A DNA stretch of 64,000 bases, taken from JAHDCJ01 sp039028895 (GTDB taxonomy: Bacteria > Bacteroidota > Bacteroidia > Chitinophagales > Saprospiraceae). Of this stretch, positions 51,783-60,259 are shown piece after piece; the stretch's first letter is position 1; the number at the start of each line of letters is the position of its first letter. Location: the NCBI GenBank assembly GCA_039028895.1, contig JBCCHF010000018.1, positions 52,893 to 116,892 of the forward strand. The letters run 5' to 3'. The notes beneath the pieces are model-generated. The model was given only the letters and a program-made list of their open reading frames with translations. It searched no databases and had not been told where the DNA came from. The position numbers and the translations under genes were made by a program.

Positions 51783-53045
51783 TTATTTCAGCGAAGGCGG
51801 CATCCCAATGTTGAAATTGTTACTACCTTTTTCTTTATGAAGCAGAACAGTAATGAACTCAGAAGAAGTTTCTAAATGTTGCTCCACAAGTCGGCTTTTT
51901 TCACCGTAAAGGGTTTCAAACATAATATCAGTAGGAATTCTTGGGTTCGTTACTTTTAATCCTTTCGGTAAAAAATATTGAATGATGATGACTATATTAT
52001 CGCTTGCATTGACAACGATATCATCTGCTAAAACTGATCCTGATTTTTCAAGGATTTTTGATTTTTTACTTGATAAATTTAGTGCAACAATAGCATGTTT
52101 CTTCAGGCCCGAACTGTGATATTCAGGATAGTCATCCAATGTTTTAAGCTTAAGTGCAGGAACATCTCCGGGAGAGGTTATACCCATGAGGGAGTTGAAG
52201 GTTTTTTGGTCACCATTCCTGATAGAAGCCATCCACTGTGCTGCTATTTCCGTCATAATGTAGGGATCAAAATTTATGATCGTTCCTCCATTCGTGGGTG
52301 ATTGGCTTGCATTGTAACTTTTGGCGCCCATAGGTTGTCCGTTCTTAACTTCTCGTACTACTGGTCCGAAAATTTGTCCTGGATAGAATTTGTATTCATT
52401 GTTTCTTATTGCAAGCGCAATGCCAAAAAATCTTTTTGAAGAGGCAGGGCTCTTTTTGATCGTCTGTAGAATTTTGGCTGGTATGACGCTTTTTACCGAA
52501 AGGTCGTTAGGATTTAGGTCATAAGCTTTCATGATGTCAAAGTCAGCTCGTTTGGAAATGGCCATTCCTTTGGGTAATTCAAAAAATATCATGCTTAGTA
52601 GCGGATCGTATCCTCTTTCTTTCAGGTTTTTACCGGGGATGATAGGCAGTACCCCATTTCCGTTGTTTCCGGGTTTATTGCTTGCGTGCAAAAACAGATC
52701 ATCTCCATCCTGAAATTCGATCAAGTGATAATCGTTTCGAAGCCTGTTGTATATTTCATTCTTGAGGTATTGCTTTGATTGGTCTTTCCATTCAGGATCT
52801 ACAACGGCTTTAATGGCCTCAACTCCTTCCTCCCAGCCTCTTTGGGCAACATCTTCCAGGAAGGGAGTAGCGCAGTCCCATGCCTTGTTTAATTCGGCAG
52901 TTGTCATTGCTGTAGCCTCCATTTCATTTTCCGAAGGAAGAATAATAAATGTTAATGGCGAATTCGGCTCAACTTTCTTTGACTGAGCGAAAATGTGAAT
53001 TGAGAAAAGGACGAATACAAAGGAAAATATGATTTTGAAATTCAT
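51783..53045 (-). CDS. Secreted protein, paralogue 1 of a tandem trio with conserved C-terminus
   Basis: 420 residues with a signal peptide ('FSIHIFAQ'). Domain pattern: a helical region 'GWEEGVEAIKAVVDPEWKDQ' and 'EFQDGDDLFLHAS', a middle domain, a second 'MASIRNGDQKTFNSLMG' helical region followed by 'TLDDYPEYHSSGLKKH', and an end 'SNNFNIGMPPSLK'. The two following genes share each of these elements. Function unknown. The 48-bp gap to the next gene suggests an operon. Confidence 0.65.
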   Translation of the reverse strand: MNFKIIFSFVFVLFSIHIFAQSKKVEPNSPLTFIILPSENEMEATAMTTAELNKAWDCATPFLEDVAQRGWEEGVEAIKAVVDPEWKDQSKQYLKNEIYNRLRNDYHLIEFQDGDDLFLHASNKPGNNGNGVLPIIPGKNLKERGYDPLLSMIFFELPKGMAISKRADFDIMKAYDLNPNDLSVKSVIPAKILQTIKKSPASSKRFFGIALAIRNNEYKFYPGQIFGPVVREVKNGQPMGAKSYNASQSPTNGGTIINFDPYIMTEIAAQWMASIRNGDQKTFNSLMGITSPGDVPALKLKTLDDYPEYHSSGLKKHAIVALNLSSKKSKILEKSGSVLADDIVVNASDNIVIIIQYFLPKGLKVTNPRIPTDIMFETLYGEKSRLVEQHLETSSEFITVLLHKEKGSNNFNIGMPPSLK

Positions 53046-53093
53046 GCTGTTTTGTTTTTGTTGACGGTTGAAAAAGCTACCCCTTATAACTAA

Positions 53094-54248
53094 TTACTTT
53101 AATGAGGGAGGCATGCCGATGTTGAAGTTGCTGGTGCCTGGTTTTCTTTTTAGCACGACTGTGATATAATCTTCAGGCGAACCCTCATTGCCCAGAATTG
53201 TACCGATTAATGGTCCAAGGAAAATAGCGTCATAATGCTCATTTGTAGCTTCTGCAAATCCGCCTGAACCTGGCTTTGCCTTAATACCTGAATCCTTATT
53301 GCTGGCATCCAGCGCTGGGAAAACAATGGGACTGAAATAGTCTGTTGGTGCTCTTAAAGCGGAGGCTTTCATTCCTGTTGGTAACTTGTAAACTGCGATA
53401 TGAGTTGAAAATTGTCCCCTCCAGCCTGCACGATTTTCAAAGGAAAGAATACGTTCGAATTCGAGGTCATGCGTAAGGTATTCGGGGAGTTTGCGATAAG
53501 CAGATAACGGACGCATATCAGTCCAAACTTCTTCTATGTATTTGTCATTGGCAAAAGCACTTTCGAAACTCTTTTGGTCATTGTTTCGGATAGCTTTAAG
53601 GAAATTGTCTGCTACTTGTTGGATCGCCTGTAGCTCTTCATCAGAGCCTTTAAAACCCTTGGTGCCAAATGATCCAAATCCTGCCAACTGATTGACATCC
53701 GGAAATATTTTGAATTGACCATTGGTTTTCTGGACCACAGCTAAGGCAAAAACATTGTGAAGGCTACCGTAGGATGGTTTCAAAAGGGCGGGAATCCCGC
53801 AAGGATAGAAGATTGAATTGCCCATTGGGTCAAATTGGCGGCGTTCTTTGATTTCACCTTTCGGCAGTTTAAAGAATACCCATATGATGTCACCGTCAAT
53901 TTTTGATACCAGATCTCCTTTGTTGATTCCTAAAGGTTCAAGTCTGTCAAGAGAAATGGATTGCTGGTTGGAAGAATAAGCTTGTCCCAGGTAAAACTGA
54001 AGGGGCTCAATGAACTCTGCCTTCATCCATCCTTTTGAAGCAGGTCTGAAGCTGGGATCAATGTACGGTTTTAAAGTAGCTACGCCTTCATCCCAGCCAA
54101 AACTCATTATGGTTTCGAAGAATGATTCAACGGTTTGTTCAAGTTGTTTTTCTGCTTTTAGACTGAATACAGCGTCTGCAGGGACCTGGGAAAAAGAAAT
54201 CTGGGTCTGTCCAAAAATTAATGCAAATATTATTATGCTATTTTTCAT
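53094..54248 (-). CDS. Secreted protein, paralogue 2 of the tandem trio
   Basis: 384 residues with a signal peptide ('FGQTQISFSQ'). Shares with its neighbours 'GWDEGVATLKPYIDPSFRPASKGWMKAEF', split here by differences, 'AIRNNDQKSFESAFANDKY', 'MRPLSAYRKLPEYL' and the end 'TSNFNIGMPPSLK'. Closest to paralogue 3, with which it shares 'VWTDMRPLS.YRKLPEYL' and 'KASALRAPTDYFS'-type phrases. Function unknown. Confidence 0.65.
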   Translation of the reverse strand: MKNSIIIFALIFGQTQISFSQVPADAVFSLKAEKQLEQTVESFFETIMSFGWDEGVATLKPYIDPSFRPASKGWMKAEFIEPLQFYLGQAYSSNQQSISLDRLEPLGINKGDLVSKIDGDIIWVFFKLPKGEIKERRQFDPMGNSIFYPCGIPALLKPSYGSLHNVFALAVVQKTNGQFKIFPDVNQLAGFGSFGTKGFKGSDEELQAIQQVADNFLKAIRNNDQKSFESAFANDKYIEEVWTDMRPLSAYRKLPEYLTHDLEFERILSFENRAGWRGQFSTHIAVYKLPTGMKASALRAPTDYFSPIVFPALDASNKDSGIKAKPGSGGFAEATNEHYDAIFLGPLIGTILGNEGSPEDYITVVLKRKPGTSNFNIGMPPSLK

Positions 54249-54334
54249 GATTTTTTGTGAGTTATTTATTCCGGGTTTTTTATTCGTGGTTATAGTAACC
54301 AGTAGTGAGTCTACTGCAAATTATCGAAAGCCTT

Positions 54335-55549
54335 TTACTTCAGCGAAGGCGGCATTCCAATGTTGAAATTGTTAGTACCTTTTTCTCTGGTTACAATTAT
54401 GGTGATGAAGTTTTCCGGGTTATTGCCTTTTCCGATTATCTTTTCCAAAAGTACACCATCAACACCGCCCAGATCTACAAAGAAGTCTGTAGGGGTTGAA
54501 ACGAAACCTACCAGTTTGTCCTGAGCTTCCAAATCCTTAAGGCCTAGTTGGCGCCAGACTTTAGCATTGAAAATGTCTGAAGGCGCTCTGACTTTCGAAG
54601 CTTTGGTCTCCTGCGGCAATTTATAGACCGCCAGGTATAGGGCTTCATAATCACTTTCCGGGAATTGATCCCTAAGTGTTGTGTCATCCTCAAGTTCGAG
54701 AATAATAACATTTTCACCTTGGGGGTTTGCTTTCAAATATTCCGGCAACTTTCTGTATTTACTTAAAGGTCTCATGTCGGTCCATACCTCTGATCTCACA
54801 ATGTCTTCATCGAAGATGTTGCGGAAAGTTTTTCTGTCGTTTTCGCGGATGGCTTTCAGCATAGTTTGAACAGTTTTCCTCGCCGCTTTAAGCCCTACCT
54901 CTCCAAAGAAATCACCATCGTTTATTTTGCTTGAATTTGCCCGTTCTGTGGGGTCCAAGATTTCTATCCATTCTGAAGCATCAGGATAGACCTTGTATTT
55001 CCCATTTGGTTGTTTCTTTAGTAAAAGGCCGATAGTTTTATTTATATCACTGAATTTAGGGTTACCATAAAGTTCATCATATAAGTCAGTGAGGATAGTA
55101 CCCCATGCACTATTTGTGGAGGGGTCCAACCCAAATGGATCATATGCCCCTTTTTCTGCGGCTGGGTTGCTTATTTCCGGGGCAAAAATGGCGACTGCTA
55201 TCCATTCATAATCCAATAGTTGTACAGGCAGTCCAACAAATTCACAGTCGGATAATAAGAACAAATCATCTCCATCCTGGAATTCTATGCCGTTTAGTGT
55301 TTGGCGGATGTGATTAACGACATTGTTTTTGATCCAGCCTTGCTCAGGAGCTTTGAATGATGGATCCATGTGACTTTTTATAGCGGCAACACCTTCATTG
55401 TATATGACCCCTTTCAAAAAAGGGTTAATCGTTTTACTGAGTACCTCGGCACGAATCAAATCAGAAATTGAGATTTGTTTTGCGCTTTGAGCATTTAGAT
55501 TCAAATTGAAACTGATGAATATGCCTAATATTAATGCTAATTGCTTCAT
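54335..55549 (-). CDS. Secreted protein, paralogue 3 of the tandem trio
   Basis: 404 residues with a signal peptide ('SFNLNLNAQS'). Contains 'NEGVAAIKSHMDPSFKAPEQ', 'GIEFQDGDDLFLLSD', 'AIRENDRKTFRNIFDED', 'VWTDMRPLSKYRKLPEYLKA', 'KASKVRAPSDIFNAK' and the end 'TNNFNIGMPPSLK'. Both the EFQDGDDLFL phrase of paralogue 1 and the MRPLS phrase of paralogue 2 are present, so this may be nearest the ancestral form. Function unknown. Confidence 0.65.
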   Translation of the reverse strand: MKQLALILGIFISFNLNLNAQSAKQISISDLIRAEVLSKTINPFLKGVIYNEGVAAIKSHMDPSFKAPEQGWIKNNVVNHIRQTLNGIEFQDGDDLFLLSDCEFVGLPVQLLDYEWIAVAIFAPEISNPAAEKGAYDPFGLDPSTNSAWGTILTDLYDELYGNPKFSDINKTIGLLLKKQPNGKYKVYPDASEWIEILDPTERANSSKINDGDFFGEVGLKAARKTVQTMLKAIRENDRKTFRNIFDEDIVRSEVWTDMRPLSKYRKLPEYLKANPQGENVIILELEDDTTLRDQFPESDYEALYLAVYKLPQETKASKVRAPSDIFNAKVWRQLGLKDLEAQDKLVGFVSTPTDFFVDLGGVDGVLLEKIIGKGNNPENFITIIVTREKGTNNFNIGMPPSLK

Positions 55550-55589
55550 AATAGATTTGAATAATTGTAAAGTAGCGTTATGTAATCAA

Positions 55590-56519
55590 TTAAAACCACT
55601 GCTCAAGCTCGGCGGGGTCTTCATCTGGGGTTCTAATGTCATCATTTGGACCACATCCAAGGAGGACCATTTGTGAAAGCACATCCACACACATACCAGA
55701 AGCGTCTCTCGTAGGTTGAACATATCCAGAGAAAGTGCAGGTTTGACCATCAATTTCTACCTTGACATCATTTGAGAAATATCCTGATCCACAATCGTCA
55801 TCATCATCTCCATTTCCAGGTCCGCCACCAGGATTTCCAGGAGAACTGCCTCCGCAACCTGGTTGAACACCACATTCACCAAAGCAGCATGCTTTATCCG
55901 CTGCACAAGGTAGTCCCCAACTTCTGTGAGTTGCCCAGCAATCTGTACAACAGGCACCATCCTGATCTGTAAGCCAGTCGTACCAGTCGCCTGGAATCAC
56001 CTGGGTGGTTTCTTCGCCCGTATTCATTGGCTTTAAACTCCCTGGTTTAAGTCTAAAGTTTTTATAGCCCTTCATGACTTTCTTATAACTGCCCTGAACC
56101 AACGTAATCGTGTGTGTTTGTTTTGAATATCTGGCAACGAATACCTGTCCTCCAACATAAACCCGGGCAGTTTGGCCTTTAATCGCAGTCCAGTCTGAGG
56201 GTTTGGACGCTCTGATCTCCAGTTTTGCTTTTGAGTTTTTCCCATTGTCTTTGAATTTCCTAAACTCAAGACACTTGTCTTTCCCGCAGTTTTTTGAAGC
56301 AGACTGGCTGACTAAAACGACTTTAAGGGAGGATGGGGTGCCGTCAAAAATGTTAAAAAAGGCGGCTTTCAGATTTTTTCCTTTCCATGGTGAAATGTCA
56401 CCATGGTCAAGGCTGATGATACTTGCTGTAACATTATCATTATTTGATTCCAGCGTTAAGGAAAATACAAGTGCCGATAGTAATAAGACGGCTGTAAAAA
56501 TTTTAATAATTGATTTCAT
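55590..56519 (-). CDS. Secreted Cys-rich protein with acidic Gly-rich linker
   Basis: 309 residues with a signal peptide ('LLLSALVFSLTLES'). Residues ~20-170 form a beta-rich domain ('TARVYVGGQVFVARYSKQ'). Residues ~180-225 are Cys-rich ('DGACCTDCWATHRSW', 'ADKACCFGECGVQPGCG'), then a linker 'GGPGNGDDDDDCGSGYF' and a C-terminal domain with further Cys. Paired Cys spacing suggests disulfides or a metal-binding site outside the cytoplasm. No family recognised. It lies 40 bp upstream of paralogue 3 in the same direction and may be in one transcript. Confidence 0.6.
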   Translation of the reverse strand: MKSIIKIFTAVLLLSALVFSLTLESNNDNVTASIISLDHGDISPWKGKNLKAAFFNIFDGTPSSLKVVLVSQSASKNCGKDKCLEFRKFKDNGKNSKAKLEIRASKPSDWTAIKGQTARVYVGGQVFVARYSKQTHTITLVQGSYKKVMKGYKNFRLKPGSLKPMNTGEETTQVIPGDWYDWLTDQDGACCTDCWATHRSWGLPCAADKACCFGECGVQPGCGGSSPGNPGGGPGNGDDDDDCGSGYFSNDVKVEIDGQTCTFSGYVQPTRDASGMCVDVLSQMVLLGCGPNDDIRTPDEDPAELEQWF

Positions 56520-56595
56520 TTGATTTGTTTTTTTGCTGTTACAGGTTTAAAGAGTCGGAAGGCCTTAGCCTGATTAACCAACCCTAGTTTTTCGT

Positions 56596-58473
56596 TTATT
56601 TTGAATGATTCATGAAAAAAGGCCAGAAGACATCTACCGCTGCTACATCCTGTGGATTGTTCTTTCCATTAGGATAGCGGTGTTGAAGGCCTTTGATTAC
56701 GGAAATGATCAATTGGTTGTCATTGCCTGACAGGCTTTCACTATACCTAAGTGTAAAGTGTTTATTTTTCTCTTTTGCCAAATACTTGTCTTCAAGCTGC
56801 GTGGTCTTCAGATTGATATCGACCAGGTCTTTCAAGACTGAGTTGCTCATAAATCCCGCCTCTGTCATGGGAATAGGAATGTTCCCGATTTTAGGCATGA
56901 CGCGGTCATCCATTTCTCCGAGCATTGCATAAAGCGAAATATAGTCACCTTTAATCTCGTAGGGCTCCGGAGTTAGTCCTCCCATCGTTGCGACAGCAGC
57001 AACACGATCGTTCATTTCTATCATGACTTTCGAGCGAACGAATCCACCGCCATTCGAAAATCCTGAAAAGTAAATGCGAGATTTGTCGATATTCAGATGA
57101 GCCTCCACTTCGTCCAGCATGGCATTAAGGAACTTTACATCATCGCGCGGGTATTGGCCATCGCATAGAATTTCTTCGATTTTCGGGGAAAGCCATTTAG
57201 TCTTTTTCTTCTTTTTTTCGATGCCATCCTCCTCCTCAATGTAGCAATAGACAAGAGCAGTTGGGAAAATGGCTATAAAGCCTTCTTGTTCAGCTTTTTC
57301 TTTCCAACCGGAAATGCGCCAGAATTTGTCTCCATCGCCACCAGTGCCGTGAAGCATGATAACTGCAGGTACTGGAGAACGGCCGGTATAATTGTCGGGG
57401 ACATGCACGATATATTCTCGTTCGACTTTGTCAATAGTGATTGTCCTGTCATTACGGGCTTTCAACATTTCTTCTTTTTCAGTTGCACTGGCATTGCATG
57501 GCTCGAGAGTGTATTGTTTGAAAAAATCCCAATAAAGATTGGCGCCTACAAGTCCGGCAGGATTATTACCTCCATTTGGGAATACATGTCCCATGCCTCT
57601 GACGATTGATAAACGCAATTCTCTTTCTGGGCCTCTGAGTTCATTGGTATAACTCAAAGTCGTATGGGCAGGCTCTTCCTGGCTGGTGTACGTATTGGCC
57701 ATTTCGAAAGTCTGAACAAGCGCATCAATTCTTTGTATAGCAGTAGGATCCAGGAAAAGCTGGGTTACTGTCATTGGTACAGGAGTACCCCCGTTGGCGT
57801 CCATCCATTTTGAATCTGTTTCTCCCATTAGGCCTAAAGCAGGTCGAGGACAACCCTGGATCGTTTCAAGATTCCTTAACCAAGCTCCTGAAAATCCCAC
57901 TGCTGCGATGCGATCTGAAAGCTCAGTGGCGATTTTTGAGGTAACGAAATTTGCACCATTTGAAAATCCACAAGCGTAGATCCTGTTTTTGTCAATACGG
58001 TAATCGGTTGCTATCTCGTCGAGCATTTTAGAGATGAATTTTACGTCATCTTTGAGGTCCTGGCCAGGGCATGCGGTTTGCTCGATTGAGGTACTGACCC
58101 ACTTTGTGGCCCTTCGTTGTTGTCCGGTTAATTGTTTGATATAACAATATTCCAGAGCAGTAGGAAACACGGCAATGAATCCTTCTCTTTCAGCTTTTTC
58201 TTTCCATTTTGAGATTCTCCAGAATTTGTCACCTGTACCAGTAGTACCATGAAACATGATAACAACAGGAACAGGATCTTTCGGTGAATAGGAGCTAGGG
58301 ACATGAACGATATAATTTCGCACCGTTTGATCAACTACGATTTGCTTATCTGTTCTGTTAGCCAGCATTTTGGCCTTCATTTGTTGCGAAGGTTGTGCAT
58401 TGCATTGAATAAAAGTTGATAATAGCAAAGTGCTTAATAGCAATGCAAAGGTCAGAGGGGCTGTAAGTTTCAT
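56596..58473 (-). CDS. Secreted double-domain esterase (PHB depolymerase/LpqC-type, internally duplicated)
   Basis: 625 residues with a signal peptide ('STFIQCNAQ'). Two homologous alpha/beta-hydrolase domains follow. Domain 1 has 'VVIMFHGTTGTGDKFWRISK', nucleophile 'CGFSNGAN' and 'GMGHVFPNGG'. Domain 2 has 'AVIMLHGTGGDGDKFWRISG', nucleophile 'SGFSNGGG' and 'GLQHRYPNG'. Both retain GxSxG and the catalytic His, so both may be active. The family (LpqC, feruloyl/acetylxylan esterase, PHB depolymerase) hydrolyses polymer esters outside the cell. The two halves are separated by a short linker near residue 330. Confidence 0.82.
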   Translation of the reverse strand: MKLTAPLTFALLLSTLLLSTFIQCNAQPSQQMKAKMLANRTDKQIVVDQTVRNYIVHVPSSYSPKDPVPVVIMFHGTTGTGDKFWRISKWKEKAEREGFIAVFPTALEYCYIKQLTGQQRRATKWVSTSIEQTACPGQDLKDDVKFISKMLDEIATDYRIDKNRIYACGFSNGANFVTSKIATELSDRIAAVGFSGAWLRNLETIQGCPRPALGLMGETDSKWMDANGGTPVPMTVTQLFLDPTAIQRIDALVQTFEMANTYTSQEEPAHTTLSYTNELRGPERELRLSIVRGMGHVFPNGGNNPAGLVGANLYWDFFKQYTLEPCNASATEKEEMLKARNDRTITIDKVEREYIVHVPDNYTGRSPVPAVIMLHGTGGDGDKFWRISGWKEKAEQEGFIAIFPTALVYCYIEEEDGIEKKKKKTKWLSPKIEEILCDGQYPRDDVKFLNAMLDEVEAHLNIDKSRIYFSGFSNGGGFVRSKVMIEMNDRVAAVATMGGLTPEPYEIKGDYISLYAMLGEMDDRVMPKIGNIPIPMTEAGFMSNSVLKDLVDINLKTTQLEDKYLAKEKNKHFTLRYSESLSGNDNQLIISVIKGLQHRYPNGKNNPQDVAAVDVFWPFFMNHSK

Positions 58474-58780
58474 TTAATCAAAAGTTTGTCTGTAGAGAAT
58501 ATTCTCAATGCAATTAGTGTCGAAAAGCCGCATAAATGTTTACACGCTTGTCAATGACACGATAGTTGTCAGCCATTAAAGTGACAATGGAAAAAGAGGA
58601 ATGATTAGTTGTGTGTTACCTGGTGTGATCTTAGGTAAAATGGATACTGCAATGTAAATAAGAAAACATGTTATTGTCATTCCGAAATAATGCCTTATTT
58701 TACAAGTCTAAAAGGTTTTTTCCATATATTTTTTGTATTAAAAAGCTGATAAGCAGATTTTTAATAAAATTATTTTTGAA
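58474..58780. other. Intergenic gap between divergent genes
   Basis: 307 bp without a convincing ORF. It contains the imperfect inverted pair TTGTCA/TGACAA (about 58567-58588) and an AT-rich tail before the 58781 start. Promoters for both flanking genes should lie here but no TAnnTTTG match stands out. Confidence 0.5.
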
Positions 58781-60259
58781 ATGTCTAAAGAAAAAAATGA
58801 TGAACTTTTTGACTTGATTCATACTATGACAAAGGCGGAAAAGCGATACTTTAAGGTGTTTTTTTCGAATCATGTTATTGGTGACCAAAACAAATACATG
58901 ATACTTTATGACTATATGGCAAGGCAGGAAGCCTTTAATTGGGAGAAACTTGAAAGGAAATTCAAGGGTGAAAAATTTATAAAGCATTATTCGAAAACTA
59001 AGGGCTACCTCATTGATCTCATTTTGAAATCTTTAAGGCGTTTTGGTGCAGGAAAAGACCCTAAAGACTTAATTATTGAAAAACTGAGAAACGTCAGAAT
59101 ATTATACAATAAGAGCCTTTTCTCTCAATCTGACAAACTATTCAAAAAGCTTAAAAAGTATTGTTACGATACCGAAGAATTTAACCTGTTGCTGGAGGTG
59201 CTGGAATTTGAGCATTGGCGGGCTTATGATCATTCACTGATACGAGAGCATGTTTCAACAGAACGATTTGAAGTACTTTCCAAAATAGATAACATATTTG
59301 AGTTTGGGTTGCTGTATTCCAGGGTGCTGGCAATTATCATTAAGGAAGATAATTGGGTAGATGAGGAACGCATCAAGGTGGTTAACGAGATATTGGACCA
59401 CCCATTAACACAAAATCTTGAAATGGCGCAAAGCCTTACGGCACAGTTTTCCTATAATTCAATCCATTCTCTTGTGAATCACCTCAATGGCAATTATGAC
59501 AAAACCTGCTACTTCCAAGCTATTTCAGTAGATACTTATGAGGCGCATCCGGTCTTGCTAAAAGCCAATTACAAAGCTTATCTCCTGACACTGGGCAACC
59601 TGGTTACCATGTACTACAATGCCCAAAATTTTGAGGAAATGCATGTCAATTACCAACGCTTGCTAAAAGGGCATGCTTTCCAGAAAGGTTATGAACATAT
59701 AAAATTCGAACAACGATATATGTTTGCAATGCTTTTGACAAAGATTAGGAAAGACTACAGCCAATTTGATACACAGGTAAAAGATTTTAAAACTGAGTTA
59801 TCTCAATTCAAAGATTCGCTAACCTTGATCAAGGAAACTGACATTTACTTTAATATCGCAATTGTATATTTTGAGCGGGGTATGATCAATGAATCCCTGG
59901 ATTGGGTCAATAGTCTTCTTAACCATCCAAACATTGAGGAGCGACAGTATTTGTATATCTACACAAGGGCAATCGACCTGCTGATTCATACCGAACTGGG
60001 GAATATGAATTTGGCTACCTACAAATCCGATGCATTATACAAGTATTTGCGTAACCACAAAAAACTGGATCCGTTTTCAAAAGCAGTACTCAGTTTTGTT
60101 AGGGCGATGTCAAGGCATCGCGATAAATATGAACGGCAAAGCGCCTATTCAAAATTCAGAGATGAGTTGCTGACCATGGATAAGTCAGATTATGAAAAAA
60201 TTGCGAATGACCAATTAGATTACCTTGATTGGTTGAATGCCAAACTTGAGCAATACTGA
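58781..60259 (+). CDS. Large alpha-helical protein, unknown function
   Basis: 492 residues, almost all helical, opening 'MSKEKNDELFDLIHTMTKAE' and 'KRYFKVFFSNH'. Aromatic-rich TPR-like repeats run throughout ('EEMHVNYQRLLKGHAFQKG', 'FNIAIVYFERGMINESLDWV'). No signal peptide, membrane segment or catalytic motif. It resembles the 482-residue island protein at 17548-18996 in length and plan. Its TGA directly abuts the stop of the convergent pseudo-esterase. It sits inside the run of secreted-protein genes but on the other strand and is probably unrelated to them. Confidence 0.6.
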   Translation: MSKEKNDELFDLIHTMTKAEKRYFKVFFSNHVIGDQNKYMILYDYMARQEAFNWEKLERKFKGEKFIKHYSKTKGYLIDLILKSLRRFGAGKDPKDLIIEKLRNVRILYNKSLFSQSDKLFKKLKKYCYDTEEFNLLLEVLEFEHWRAYDHSLIREHVSTERFEVLSKIDNIFEFGLLYSRVLAIIIKEDNWVDEERIKVVNEILDHPLTQNLEMAQSLTAQFSYNSIHSLVNHLNGNYDKTCYFQAISVDTYEAHPVLLKANYKAYLLTLGNLVTMYYNAQNFEEMHVNYQRLLKGHAFQKGYEHIKFEQRYMFAMLLTKIRKDYSQFDTQVKDFKTELSQFKDSLTLIKETDIYFNIAIVYFERGMINESLDWVNSLLNHPNIEERQYLYIYTRAIDLLIHTELGNMNLATYKSDALYKYLRNHKKLDPFSKAVLSFVRAMSRHRDKYERQSAYSKFRDELLTMDKSDYEKIANDQLDYLDWLNAKLEQY

